A stretch of DNA of 64,000 nucleotides from Zoroaster sp. YZ-2022 (Eukaryota > Echinodermata > Asteroidea > Forcipulatida > Zoroasteridae), in contig CM055822.1 in the NCBI GenBank assembly GCA_029582265.1, positions 45,498,559 to 45,562,558 of the forward strand, given 5' to 3'. Positions 34,281 through 45,237 of the stretch are shown piece after piece. Numbering within the stretch: position 1 is the stretch's first letter; each line of letters opens with the position of its first letter. Both the position numbers and the translations under genes were made by a program. Below the pieces are notes generated by a model, which had not been told where the DNA came from, made no database searches, and was given only the letters and a program-made list of their open reading frames with translations.

Positions 34281-34548
34281 TTTCACTTGGGTACCAATTT
34301 ACAGTGCAGTGCTCCTTCAACCAATGCTGTGATGAAACGCCAGCATTATGCCTGCAATATGCATGCAATATGTTATGGCAGCAGTAATGGCAGAAAACTG
34401 CAAATTGGCAGATTAGTCTATAGCAGGATATATATGCTAGACAAGAGAGGAACGACAATTGCTGTCATCATTTCATCACATCTCTATTATTTTTGCCCCA
34501 TTTTCTGTCCATTTTGTTTTTTTTAATTTCAGATTTTCACACAAAAAA
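34281..34548. other. Short spacer between family C copies
   Basis: No gene or repeat identified. Confidence 0.35.
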
Positions 34549-34905
34549 AGTCCAGTTTCTGGTCATTGGTCGGCTTCAAAATCGGTGCGGTAATGGTTTT
34601 TTTTTCGGCCATCTTTTTAAAGTTTTTTTTTGTTTTGTCAACAGGGAAATACGCGATACATTGTATACGCAGGGACCAAATTTCCCATATATAAAGTATG
34701 GTGGCTAAGAGAGGCAAACGTTCATACCCCTATGTGAAAAGTCGTTTAAAACACAGCACGGTATAATTCCAATCGATCCAGCAATTTGGGCTGCAATTGG
34801 ACATCGTTTCATAGCCAAAAAAAAAAGGAAAAAAAAAATGCCAATGAATGGGTCTGAGGCGACACGCGCGGAGACCAGATAACGGAGACTTTTTTTTGGT
34901 CTTAG
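34549..34905. mobile_element. Family C foldback, copy C5
   Basis: Left ACACAAAAAAAGTCCAGTTT with CTGGTCATTGGTCGGC, and right GGAGACCAGATAACGGAGAC...GGTCTTA. Opposite orientation to C4. The core (AAGTATGGTGGCTAAGAGAG, GTCGTTTAAAACACAGCACG) is intact. Confidence 0.65.
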
Positions 34906-34927
34906 ATCTTAAATTTCATCTCCAGTC

Positions 34928-35184
34928 TAAGTCCAAAAAAAGAAAAGTATCCGGTTTCTGGCCTCTGCGTGCATCGCCTCAGACCCGCACGTCGCCTCAG
35001 ACCCGCACGTCGGCATTTTTAATTTTCATAATGAAACGATGTCCAATTGCAGCCAAAATGTATATGTATCACGTATTTCCCTGTTGGCAAAAAAAAAAAA
35101 AAAAAAAAAAAACAAAACGCGTTACCACACTAATTTTGAAGCTGACCTACGACCACAAACCGGGAAAAAAAATGTTTGGCCTAA
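34928..35184. mobile_element. Family C foldback, internally deleted copy C6
   Basis: Left CTAAGTCCAAAAAAAG...ATCCGGTTTCTGGCCTC, and right GACCACAAACCGGG...TTTGGCCTAA. The centre jumps from GCAGCCAAAATG to TATCACGTATTTCCC, so most of the family core is missing. ACGTCGCCTCAGACCCGC-type words are doubled near the left end. Confidence 0.6.
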
Positions 35185-35231
35185 TACATCTCAACAAAAT
35201 TGTAATAATGTCTATTTGTAAATATACTAGT

Positions 35232-35488
35232 TACTCAAAACAATTTAGGGAACACCGGGATAATCTCAGTTAAAGCAAGATCATTTATTTCAGATAAACA
35301 CAGTGTTTCACAGAATTGATGAGAAACAACTGCACAATGAAACAGATGATAAAGGATGCATGTAGTGATTACACATTTCATGACATGACTACTGAAAGAG
35401 AGAGTTTGCAAATGAAAATCCCGGTTCATGGAACATTTCAAACCTATTTCATGTTAAAAATCCGGTGTTCCCTAAATTGTTTTGAGTA
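35232..35488. mobile_element. 257-bp MITE with perfect 27-bp inverted ends
   Basis: TACTCAAAACAATTTAGGGA plus ACACCGG at 35232-35258, and its exact reverse complement at 35462-35488. TA at each outer edge is consistent with a Tc1/mariner-type target. No coding frame. Confidence 0.75.
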
Positions 35489-35791
35489 GTATATGTGCAG
35501 AGTGGACCTATCATGGTATTATTATATTTAGGAATATATATGAACGCAGTTTTCAAAGAATTACTGTTGGATCAAAACAAAATCTCGAGTCATTTCTGAG
35601 TCAGCTAATCTAAATACCAAATGTTGGTGTAATTTAGCTTTCTGTTAGTGGCTGATTTACAGGCTTTGGAGGTCGCCATAATAAAATACCTTTTCAATAA
35701 TTCAGTCTTTGCCACACTATGGCAATCGAATAGGGATGAAAAATTCATGAAATGCTTCTTAAATGTACTTTCCAGATGGATAATTTTTTTA
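35489..35791. other. Spacer, no gene seen
   Basis: AT-rich, featureless. Leads into the 183-bp tandem array. Confidence 0.35.
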
Positions 35792-36895
35792 AATCGCTCT
35801 TTGCCTCAAAATTTTCTTGAAAGAAGAGAAGTAGCCACCAAGGAAAGAAAGAAGTAGCCTGTATTGTGTCCAAACCTCTAGTTTCTTGTTTGTGGGGATG
35901 TGGAGAGTCTGTAAATCCTCCAAAATTAAACATCCAGGAGGTTCAGGGGGCTTTGTCCTCTAGACCAAAGGGAGAATCGCTCTTTGCCTCAAAATTTTCT
36001 TGAAAGAAGAGAAGTATCCACCAAGGAAAGAAAGAAGTAGCCTGTATTGTGTCCAAACCTCTAGTTTCTTGTTTGTGGGGATGTGGAGAGTCTGTAAATC
36101 CTCCAAAATTAAACATCCAGGAGGTTCAGGGGGCTTTGTCCTCTAGACCAAAGGGAGAATCGCTCTTTGCCTCAAAATGTTCTTGAAAGAAGAGAATTAG
36201 CCACCAAGGAAAGAAAGAAGTAGCCTGTATTGTGTCCAAACCTCTAGTTTCTTGTTTGTGGGGATGTGGAGAGTCTGTAAATCCTCCAAAATTAAACATC
36301 CAGGAGGTTCAGGGGGCTTTGTCCTCTAGACCAAAGGGAGAATCGCTCTTTGCCTCAAAATGTTCTTGAAAGAAGAGAATTAGCCACCAAGGAAAGAAAG
36401 AAGTAGCCTGTATTGTGTCCAAACCTCTAGTTTCTTGTTTGTGGGGATGTGGAGAGTCTGTAAATCCTCCAAAATTAAACATCCAGGAGGTTCAGGGGGC
36501 TTTGTCCTCTAGACCAAAGGGAGAATCGCTCCTTGCCTCAAAATGTTCTTGAAAGAAGAGAATTAGCCACCAAGGAAAGAAAGAAGTAGCCTGTATTGTG
36601 TCCAAACCTCTAGTTTCTTGTTTGTGGGGATGTGGAGAGTCTGTAAATCCTCCAAAATTAAACATCCAGGAGGTTCAGGGGGCTTTGTCCTCTAGACCAA
36701 AGGGAGAATCGCTCTTTGCCTCAAAATTTTGTTGAAAGAAGAGAAGTATAGCCACCAAGGAAAGAAAGAAATAGCCTGTATTGTGTCCAAACCTCTAGTT
36801 TCTTGTTTGTGGGGATGTGGAGAGTCTGTAAATCCTCCAAAATTAAATATCCAGGAGGTTCAGGGGGGCTTTGCCCTCTGGACCAAAGGGAGACC
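35792..36895. repeat. 183-bp tandem repeat, six units
   Basis: AATCGCTCTTTGCCTCAAAA starts units at 35792, 35975, 36158, 36341, 36524 and 36707, every 183 bp exactly. Units are nearly identical. The last is slightly divergent and runs into the flank AGGCCCGCTACC. A lone copy with the same flank is at 7226-7440. Confidence 0.95.
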
Positions 36896-37338
36896 CAGGC
36901 CCGCTACCTATTTATCAGGATTTATTTTTACTTTTGTCAAAATCACACTCCTGTCTACACTCCCACTAAATTCAGTCCATCTGTCATCATCATTTTGATT
37001 GTTAAGAGTGTGGCTGAAACCACCGTCCGGACGTCTCTGGTTGAATCATATACCTGAGCTGTGTGTGTGGAGCCTTTCACATCTTCTCTTGACCTCCTAC
37101 GGGGTATCTTGATCAACCTCAACAGGTTTTACGCAATCTCTTTGCTTCTCCTGTTCCATCCTTGAGAATACGAATAAGCTTTTGTCGTTGACTGGAAAGC
37201 ATTGGCTGGTCTACTTACTCATCAGTGTAGATGAAATGTGTAATAGTTCTACAGGCCGTGCACTTCTGACCATCCACCAAGGTGGTTTTTTTTCCCCGAT
37301 TGCCTTTTGTGGCGTTGTCGGAAAAGTGCAATCACACT
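36896..37338. other. Unique-looking stretch, no gene seen
   Basis: No repeat family or coding domain recognised. I looked here for SMPD3-like downstream exons and saw none. Confidence 0.4.
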
Positions 37339-37777
37339 TTAGGCCCCCCCCCCCAAAAAAAAAGAAAAACCTCCGGTTTCTAGTCTCTGCACGCATTGCC
37401 GCAGACCCACGCACTGGCATTTTCAGTTTTCTTTTTTTTTTCTTTTTTTTTTTGGCTATGAAACGATTTGCTGGATCGATTGGAATTCTTTTTCACATGG
37501 GGGGTATGAACGTTTGCCCGATTTGTGCGGCCTCGCTTAGCCACCATACTTTCTGTATGAGAAATTTGGTCTGGTTTCAATAACCGCATATATGCATGTT
37601 AATATGTATCACTTAAAAAAAAAAAAAGATTACCAATATATATATTAAATGCATCAGCGCACCGATTTTGAAGCCGACCTATGATCAGAAACTGACCTAT
37701 GACCAGAAACTGACCTCTGACCAGAAACTGACCTATGACCAGAAACTGACCTATGACCAGAAACTGACTACTTTTTT
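37339..37777. mobile_element. Family C foldback, copy C7, with an 18-bp expansion in its right end
   Basis: Left TTTAGGCCCCCCCCCC...CCTCCGGTTTCTAGTC. The right terminal motif GACCTATGACCAGAAACT is repeated five times as exact or near-exact 18-bp units (about 37676-37767) instead of occurring once. The core has GATTTGTGCGGCCTCGCTTAG. Confidence 0.65.
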
Positions 37778-38572
37778 GTTGACTTTAAATGCAATTAAAT
37801 GTATGTTTTTGACTCATGAGGAGTATAGCCACCATGCTTTGTGTATGGGAAATTTGGTCTGGTTTCAGTATATGACCACATATTTAATTATTATTTTATT
37901 TCTCTCCACAACAATTCTAAGCACACAGAAAATACATCAAAAACCAAAAATCATTAACCCTCCTACTACTACAAGGGTCAAAATGTTGATATACACATAC
38001 ATGTACTTTCCAAGGTATACACCTTGTGCACTTAAAAAGTCAAACACTGTCAAACCTTACGTGTACTAAGTACGTTTACAGGTCAAAATGAGTCGACCGT
38101 TTTTTGACTGGTAAAAGCATTGTCTTGTATTGTTCAGGGTCATCAAAATGACAGTAAAACCCAGTCTAAAATGCCCCTGTGTGCACATTTGGGTCAACAG
38201 TCAAAACAGGCAGTTGACTGATTTTGACCTCTGTAGCAACTTCCCACTAAAGTGCAACAATAGTAGGAGGGTTAAAATTAATAAATGTGGAGATGGCAAG
38301 ACTGAGGAGGAACGTGTAGGGCCTATGTATTTCCTAAAAAAAAAAAAAAATACCCCCCCCCCCAAAAAAAAGCAAAACTGCACAGATTTTGAAGCCGACC
38401 TATGACCAGAATCTGAACACTTTTTTGGAAAAATTTTTAAGAATCCATAAATGTTTGCAAACCAACCTGTGAAAAAATTGTTATTTCATTGTGTCGAGAA
38501 AACGGTGAAAATGCATTTCACATTTGTTGTATTCACTCCATCCTGGGAAAATTCATTTGCAACACAATTTGA
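37778..38572. other. Mostly unique DNA with a partial family C end
   Basis: 37820-37870 repeats part of the family C core (AGCCACCATGCTTTGTGTAT, GGAAATTTGGTCTGGTTTCA), and 38345-38425 carries a right end (GATTTTGAAGCCGACCTATG, CCAGAATCTGAACACTTTTT). No gene. Confidence 0.45.
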
Positions 38573-39165
38573 TTAACCCTAACCACCTACATGTAGGTAT
38601 TCTGGCTAGGAACCTTCCTGAATCCTCCAAAAATCCATCAGTGCACTTTTGGAAACATGCCCTTGTCTTCAAAATGCACCATGCATTTTCGTTGATCTTT
38701 CATATTCAGCACCTACGGCCTGTATTTTGATGGATTTGAGGGTGGTTTAGGGTTAATATTTGTACTAAAAGTGATATTACCTGCTGTACTCACTATCTGT
38801 ATTGTCATGAAGGCTAGTGGGGGAATACAATGTATTCCCGCATCCTCCAAAATCCATCAGTGCACTTTTGGAAACATATGCCCTTATCTTCAAAATGCAC
38901 CATGCATTTTCGTTGATCTTTCATATTCAGCACCTACGGCCTGTACTTCTTGCCAGGTAGTAATTTGGCCCCATTTGAAGAGGTGAAAGTACCAGTTTCC
39001 AACAGCACTGAATTTTTTTCCCCAAAAAAAGTGACACTTGGAGGATTTTGATGGAGTTGAGTGTGGTTTAGGGTTAATAATTGTACTAAAGGTGATATTA
39101 ACTGCTGCACTCACTATCTGTGTTGTCGAGACGGCTAGTGGGGGGGGGGGGGGATACAATATATA
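38573..39165. mobile_element. Family B TTAA elements in a partial tandem duplication
   Basis: 38573-38756 runs from TTAACCCTAACCACC to GGTTTAGGGTTAA. A second, longer version resumes at about 38830 (CATCCTCCAAAATCCATCAG) and ends GGTTTAGGGTTAA at 39077. The flank TGTACTAAAGGTGATATTA...GACGGCTAGTGGG follows both. Family B shares the TTAACCCTA ends with family A but has its own core (GCACCATGCATTTTCGTTGA, ATTCAGCACCTACGGCCTGT). Confidence 0.6.
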
Positions 39166-40285
39166 ACATTTTGTATTCAGGTCTGCAGAACTGCCCACCC
39201 CACTCCCTGCAGAAGGCATTTTCTGAACATATTTGCAGATACAGAGGGGGAGGGGAGGGGTTCACCGTTTTATCACTATTATGAAAAATGACAATAGGCC
39301 AAGGTTTTTTTTTGTGTGGCGTCTTTTTGTTGTGGGTTTCCCATTTGTTGTTGTGTGTTTGAAACCCAAACAGCCACCCTCATAGTGTTAGCCAGAGGGG
39401 CATCTGGGTGTCTTTTGGGCACCCTGTTTCAATATTGGACACCCTATTTCATCTGTCATTTACATGTACAAGCATTGTAAGTGAACAATTTGGACACCCT
39501 GTTTTGAAATTTCCAGCAAATTTGGTTACCCTATTTCCAAATGCTGGCTAACATCTTGGCTACCCTGGATTCATTGCTGGTTCTGGGGGTGCAAACTCCT
39601 TCCGCCCCACACCCCCTCTGGAAATTGCTGGTAAAAAAAAAAAAAAAAATGGATCTTGAACAATTTCCGATGATTAGGATTATGATGGTGACTGGTGCAG
39701 ATGGTTGAAGTGTTAATATAATCTAGGTTCGTATTCATGTATACAGAGCACATTGCTATTACCTTGTCGATTATCACACTGTTTCCATCCCCACAATATG
39801 ATCGTGTGCAGTTCACGTGAGTTTCATTATAAATGCGACACCATTTTCTTGAATTATTCCCCCCTCAGATCGCTATATAGGTGTTTGCCACTGTTAGAAT
39901 TGACGCCCGTGTTATTCAGTTGATGTCTTCATGCCATTAGTAAGATTCCTGTGCGTAGAGTGGCCTGTGAGATGGATAAACATGTTACCGGCTTGTAGCC
40001 GCGTGCTAACATGCACTCTGAGAAGCAGGTAGCGCCCGCAGAAAATGTTGAGATGAACATCTGATTTTGTGAAAAAATTGTTCCTTAGTTTGTATATACA
40101 CTGTATAGCACACAATTGATTACATGTTGTAATCAGCTGACTATATCCGCAGGTAATTTTGGAAACAGGTACCCGGCTGCCGTAATGGTCTGGTTCCTGG
40201 GTACCTGTAAAAAAAAAAATGGGGGACAAAACCAGATTGAGCCGTGCTCGATAATTCCTCGCACGAAAAACCTTGGAAGATATAG
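39166..40285. other. Unique-looking stretch, no gene seen
   Basis: Around 39400-39570 short words on the pattern GGACACCCTATTTC are repeated. Open frames at 39571-40442 lack domains. Confidence 0.4.
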
Positions 40286-40572
40286 TGGGGGTGCAATGGT
40301 TAAGCGGTTCAGATTGGTTCTGATGGCCGAGTCGTCAGAATGTGGGTTCGAATCCTGGCTCAGTTCATGTTACTTGCGTCCTTCAGCAAGACACTTGACC
40401 ATAATTGCTTCTCTCCACCCAGGAGTTCGTGGGGACCTGTGAGTTGGCAGAGTTGGTTGTTGTGTTTGATTAACCCTATATGCGCTGCAAAATGGCAGCA
40501 ATTGAGCTGTATTACTCCCCCAGGGGAGCTGAGATGGTTTCAGGAATGATTTATGCATCTGATGTGTAGGGG
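40286..40572 (+). mobile_element. tRNA-derived SINE, divergent and truncated
   Basis: Head GGTGCAATGGTTAAGCGGTT, then GTGGGTTCGAATCCTGGCTC (B box), then the shared body CATAATTGCTTCTCTCCACC and GGCAGCAATTGAGCTGTATT. The 3' end is cut at about 40572, where another foldback starts. Confidence 0.65.
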
Positions 40573-40576
40573 ATAT

Positions 40577-40850
40577 TACTATACCTCATACATATTCATG
40601 ATCGAGAGCCAAATTCTCACTGGTCCATTCCCCATCACGTGCCAGATGCTATTTTGGCTGTTTACCAACCGCCCGCGAGTATTCACACACAGGGTAAATA
40701 CAGTCGGGGAACAGTCGCATGGGTGTAGTACGCACGCGCGAACATAGCCCTATACATACACATGAAAAGATGGCGGCACACGTAAATGTCAATTCGTGTT
40801 TTCCCGAGCTCCTTATTATAATGGCAACTGAATATGTATGAGGTATAGTA
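40577..40850. mobile_element. Small foldback with 22-bp inverted ends
   Basis: TACTATACCTCATACATATT plus CA at 40577-40598, and its reverse complement at 40829-40850. The interior is unique, including CGCACGCGCGAACATA. It directly adjoins the palindrome at 40853. Confidence 0.6.
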
Positions 40851-40852
40851 AA

Positions 40853-40993
40853 ACAAATATAACATGGTTTATTTCGGGTGGACAGTCGATATTAGCTCCC
40901 CTCGGTATTGGGAGTTGACAAACTAGTTTGTCAACTTCCAATACCTCGGGGAGCTAATATCGACTGTCCACCCTCAAACCATGTTATATTTGT
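40853..40993. repeat. 141-bp near-perfect palindrome without spacer
   Basis: ACAAATATAACATGGTTT... mirrors ...AAACCATGTTATATTTGT. The centre is AAACTAGTTT at about 40920-40929. Only a few mismatches (for example near 40873 and 40912). It could extrude as a cruciform. Confidence 0.8.
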
Positions 40994-41327
40994 ATAATAA
41001 TGGACAGCGCCTTGATCTAGTTGCTAGGATGTATGTGTGCTTTATAAGAATCGTTTATTATTATTACTAAGTATTCATCAAAGACTACATGTTGCATTCA
41101 GTTTCTGATATGTTACGATTCGAAAAAGTGGGTTTTGGTACCCGAACCAGTAAAAAGGAACCAGGCTTAAACATGTTGGGATATAGATGGGGCTCATCAG
41201 TGTAACTATAGGGTTCGTTCAGTCGGGGGCCATTTTTTTTTTTTTTTAGGGGGGGGGGAGGTCACCAGAATTTGCAGGGGGCACATTAATTGAGGCATAC
41301 TTTTTTAAAGGCCCTTATGTTGGGATA
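40994..41327. other. SINE-tail-like fragment then unique DNA
   Basis: 41005-41067 (GCGCCTTGATCTAGTTGCTA...ATAAGAATCGTTTATTATTA) resembles the 3' end of a second tRNA-SINE type. The remainder is unremarkable, with homopolymers at 41232-41260. Confidence 0.4.
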
Positions 41328-41587
41328 CAGTCGTTAGAATGTGGGTTTGAATCCCGGCCGCGACCATGTGTCCTTGAGCATGAGTCACTTAACTGTAATT
41401 GCTTCTCTTCAACCCAGGAGTGTAAATGGGTACCTGTGAGGATAGAGGTGGTTATGTGTTTGATTAGCCCTGTAGTGCCAAATAGGAATGATATTGGCCC
41501 AGTGACCAGGGGAAATAATAAGAGCATTGAGACTTTTCATTTGAAGGTACTATGCGCTATATAAGAACTGTTCATTATTATTATCAT
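41328..41587 (+). mobile_element. tRNA-derived SINE fragment
   Basis: Starts within the head (GTTAGAATGTGGGTTTGAAT, CCCGGCCGCGACC) and keeps a degenerate body. It ends GCGCTATATAAGAACTGTTC followed by (ATT)n, which differs from the 3' end of the main SINE set. Confidence 0.6.
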
Positions 41588-41637
41588 TATGTTTTTCTTA
41601 GGGATCCAAATTCTGAGCAGTGCAGGGGAGGACCCGG

Positions 41638-41742
41638 GGGAACACAGGCCTCAGGTGGGGAACACAGGCCTCAGGTGGGGAACACAGGCCTCAGATGGGG
41701 AACACAGGCCTCAGGTGGGGGACACAGGCCTCAGGTGGGGGA
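41638..41742. repeat. 20-bp minisatellite, five units
   Basis: ACACAGGCCTCAGGTGGGGA repeated about five times with single-base changes. Not a multiple of three, so the overlapping Gly/Gln-rich frames in all three registers are artefacts. Confidence 0.9.
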
Positions 41743-41899
41743 GAGGGAAACATGCCCTCACATTCCCCCTTTACAGTCATGCCACTGCCAGAGCCCTTTT
41801 CCCCCTTGGTGTATTTTGAATTTTCACTTTTTTTTATCATGAATTATACTCATAATCTTTCATATTGAGCTGAAACTTTCACAGATTGATTGTTTATTA
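41743..41899. other. Flank sharing sequence with the 81-bp satellite edge
   Basis: ATATTGAGCTGAAACTTTCA at about 41862 is also found at 60948, at the left border of the 81-bp satellite. It immediately precedes family E copy E2. Confidence 0.5.
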
Positions 41900-41998
41900 G
41901 GGGGGACCAAAGTCGAGGTGCAGGCAAGCCTTTGAGAAAGCACAGCCAGGCCCAGGCTACCTGGCCTCCTAATCTGTCTTTTTGTGAGTCCTAATCCT

Positions 41999-42146
41999 CG
42001 GTGGTCGAGAGGTAAGATGTCTGCACTAGTAAGCAGGAGGTCGTGGGTTCGAATCCCGCCCGAGTCCCGCCTGTGTAGTTTTTTCACAGAGACTCGGAAA
42101 GCACTGAGTATACAGTGCTGAGTATACAGGGCAAAATTAAATCAAT
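41999..42146 (+). mobile_element. Second tRNA-related SINE, 148 bp, with 12-bp target duplication
   Basis: AGTCCTAATCCT flanks it at 41987-41998 and 42147-42158. The head has GGTGGTCGAGAGGTAAGATG (A-box region) and GTGGGTTCGAATCCCGCC (B box). The tail is AATTAAATCAAT. It is unrelated in body to the tRNA-Leu SINE. The tRNA source is uncertain. Confidence 0.8.
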
Positions 42147-42297
42147 AGTCCTAATCCTGTAACAATACAGTACCTGCCAATCAACCTAACCTGGGCTTCT
42201 GGAGGGCCTAGCCCAGATCATTATAATGGCTGCAGTTGTGAAAAAAAGACAGCTGAGGTGTCTGTCCAGTCTGCGTTAACAAGAAGAGCTATTTTTA

Positions 42298-42678
42298 TTA
42301 ACCCTAACTCTCTAGGCCCACTTGCTTACACATACATGTAACCTGAATCCTCAAATCCTTCAGTAGTAAAGCAAGCACATGACATGTATGCACACATGTG
42401 TTTCTAATCTGTGATACATGTACATGGCCAGGGACCCTCACTGCATGCATGGAGCAATAAACAGTGTCCACTGACCCAAGCACTGACCTTGCAATCACTA
42501 CAACAAACATGGATGTACATGTACCATGGAAAGGCAAGTATGCCTCATAACCTCAATCCTCCAAAGTCCTTCACTTTAACAAAGAGCATGAAGCATGTAA
42601 CCTCAATCCTTCAAAATCCTTCACTTTAGCAAAGAGGATTTGGGAGGATTTGGGAGGATTTGGGAAGGTTAGGGTTAG
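42298..42678. mobile_element. Family A TTAA element, copy A7, inserted in E2
   Basis: TTAACCCTAACTCTCTAGGC at the left, and GGTTAGGG followed by TTAG at the right. In E1 the same position reads ACCCTTTACTAATGAATAG (one CTAA), so insertion duplicated a (C/T)TAA target. One 44-bp unit is present. Confidence 0.75.
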
Positions 42679-42802
42679 TGAAGGGTCTGTTGTGCTCGGC
42701 AAGGGGATTATATATAGGGTAGGCCCCTAGGCCTGGGCAAAGCCTGGGCTTGGCTGGGCTTCTCAAAGGCTTAGCTGTACCACGACTTTGGCTCTCCTCC
42801 CT

Positions 42803-43160
42803 TGTATATCTTGATTTGGTTTTATGTGTACAGTTTTGTGTTTTCTTCTGGTTAAGACTTTTTATATTTTTATCTGGTCCGAATTTTTTGTAATAATTTT
42901 TTACGGTAAATTGGTGGTTTTTTATTTAATCTTAATTTTCCGTTGATGTTTGCAAGTTATCTTGTTGTTTATCATGTATATATAATATAGTTTTTACTTT
43001 ATATTAATTTATCTTAATTTTAATTTCCTTAAGTTATTAGTGGTTTTACAATGTTAAAGTGTTAACTCTTTTTATACAGGGCCTTCAGGGATAGCAGTTT
43101 TTTTTTTAACTGATGAGGCTACCCTGTTTAAATAAAACTGATTATTATTGATTCAAATAA
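42803..43160 (+). mobile_element. LINE-like 3' end fragment
   Basis: The end GATGAGGCTACCCTGTTTAA then ATAAAACTGATTATTATTGA resembles the 3' tails of L2/CR1-type elements. No coding part is visible upstream, only AT-rich sequence. Weak call on the tail alone. Confidence 0.4.
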
Positions 43161-43581
43161 AGTAAGTTCCCATCGAAGCATTTTGGGCAATTCCGCGGTT
43201 ACTCACGTTACATTTGTGAGGTTTTGGGCCTACGCTCAATGCCATAATTTCCTCATATATTTCATTCATCGGTTTGTTTCATTATACCCAGACTGTACTC
43301 GGCATAAAAAATAATTTCAGAAAAATGTTATACATATGATATATAAAAAAATAAAAATAAAAAATAAAAAAATAAAATAAAAAATACGCTGGTTACTCAT
43401 GTTACATTTTTTGAACATGCAAAAAATGTAACTTTTTCTCAATATGTAGCATACATATAAACATTTCTTAAATAATTATTTTGTGCTGAGTAACGTCTAT
43501 AATGCAACTGATGAGTGAAATATTATTAATGATATTGAGAGTGAGCCCAAAACTGCCTCAAAAATGTAAAATGAGTAACCA
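43161..43581. other. AT-rich stretch with inverted GGTTACTCA words
   Basis: GGTTACTCACGTTACATT (about 43196), GGTTACTCATGTTACATT (about 43391) and the inverted AATGTAAAATGAGTAACC (about 43564) suggest a small foldback. No gene. Confidence 0.4.
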
Positions 43582-43652
43582 GGGTTAGGGGTTAGGGTTG
43601 GGGTTAGGGTTAGGGTTAGGATTAGGGCTATGATTAGGGCTATTAGTTCAAA
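43582..43652 (+). repeat. Interstitial TTAGGG-type repeat
   Basis: About eight imperfect TTAGGG / TTGGGG / TTAGGA hexamers in a row (AGGGTTAGGGGTTAGGGTTG and onward). Could be a telomere-derived insertion or just words related to the TTAGGG ends of families A and B. Confidence 0.65.
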
Positions 43653-45102
43653 TATAAACAGTGTTGTTTATTCCCTTGAATGTTTTCCAATTGGATGTTG
43701 TCCCGTGCGTGGCGTCCATGGTTATTCCTTGTGCATTCGGTTCAGTGCATCTCATGGCCGTCTGATGTTTCTACTTTTTGAAAGAAGCGGAAAAGGATTT
43801 TCCACATTCAGCATGTCTCAGGCTTCATTTGATGTGGGCCATAGAACACGTACGGCTTGTTTGCTCCTTGATGTATTGGAATGAGGTAGATTAACCTCCC
43901 GCTGACCCCCTCATGATGTTGCCGTGGTTTCTCGTACATGTATTGGATGTCTCGGATGTGTTGTGAGATGCTTCCCCCTCCCCATCGGATGCGGTTGTTT
44001 GCCGACGTTCCTTGTGGAACATTTAGTGTATTGACTTTGAATTTGGTCAGTTGATTCTGACCGATTCGCTGAAAGGTTTGGAAAGCGGGATAACATTGCG
44101 TTCCGTATTACCATTAATGAATATGGCAGGCCACAGCTAGGGCTGTGCAAACGCAATCCCGCAAAAAAAAAAAAAAAAGGCTGTGTAAGTGATTTCTAGG
44201 TGTTTGATGTCATTTCTGGTCGCCTAGAAACAAAATACTCCCCAGAGAAGAATTTCGACCTCCGCAAAGGTTCGGGTATGTACATGTATACTCAAATGGA
44301 AGCAGAGGTGTTTGTAGACCACGTCAAAAATTGATGAAAGTTTTCGATCATTTTGCACGTGACGTTGCAAGACAATTATCTTCATCTTAATAGTTGCCAT
44401 CCCCCCCCCCCTTCTAGCTCACATCAATGATGGTCAGACATGAAACTCTAAAAGGTCGTCTTAAAACTACAAGAATCCCAGTCGTTTAGTCATCAACACC
44501 CCCCCCCCCCCACCATAGTGGCAGTGCAAAATATCTACAGTGATGCTCGGAGCAAGACAATGTATCAGCCAGATTAATTTTCAATCTTTTCTTTTTTGCC
44601 CGTCTGGAATAAACATGCGAGGACTGCGATACCCTAGGCCGTATCTCATCCCATCGCAAGATATCTTGATGATATCCAAAAATGTGTTCGTGTATAAATG
44701 TGTCCTTTTTTTTTTTTTTTTCTCTGATGATCTCGTCTCATCGATATTGATTTTATGTCGGCATGGCTTCTACCCTCCAGCTTGGAGAATCGTGGTGTCC
44801 TCAGATTAAAGGTGCATACACTCCGAGTCTTTAAAAATGCACCGTCCGTGGTGTTTGGCCATTTTTTATCTGTAATTTTTCTTTTTAATCGGAACATTGT
44901 TATTTTGCTTTGGGAAAGGAAGACGAATATACTTGATCAAAAATAATTGATCAAAAAGATTTATCAGAATAATTGTGAGAAGCTATTGCAATAGCAGTTG
45001 ATATGATTTGAAGTGAAATAATGGTGGGTGAGTTCTGTCTTAAATTACGTTGGAGCACATCATTACTGTTAAACTAAGTTATATTTATAAAATATCTCAT
45101 TC
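43653..45102. other. Unique-looking stretch, no gene seen
   Basis: Moderate GC around 43680-44150, but no open frame with a recognisable domain on either strand. Homopolymers at 44163-44178, 44401-44411, 44500-44511 and 44707-44720. Confidence 0.4.
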
Positions 45103-45196
45103 CAGAGTACTATAAGTAAAGACTATTTGCGGTGACACCATGTGAAATTCTCAACTGAATAGTACTTAGTTCTGAAAAGAACTGGAGGGTTCAACT
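45103..45196 (-). mobile_element. Family F structured element, truncated copy F3
   Basis: GCGGTGACACCATGTGAAAT, CTCAACTGAATAGTACTTAG, hairpin AGTTCTGAAAAGAACT and GGAGGGTTCAACT are present. The GTTTCGATCAG hairpin half is missing. Confidence 0.55.
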
Positions 45197-45237
45197 AGTT
45201 TTTTCCTTCCTAAATCAAAATGATAAAGGATCGAATT

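Larger units (their letters stand above)
41900..42802. mobile_element. Family E foldback, copy E2, split by a SINE and by A7
   Basis: Left GGGGACCAAAGTCGAGGTGC...AAGCCTTTGAGAAAGC and right GCTTAGCTGTACCACGACTT...CTCCTCCCTT match E1. The E1 interior is found in pieces (CAACTGCAGCCATTATAATG type, CTATATATAATCCCC type, on the minus strand). 41999-42146 and 42298-42678 are insertions absent from E1. Confidence 0.7.
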
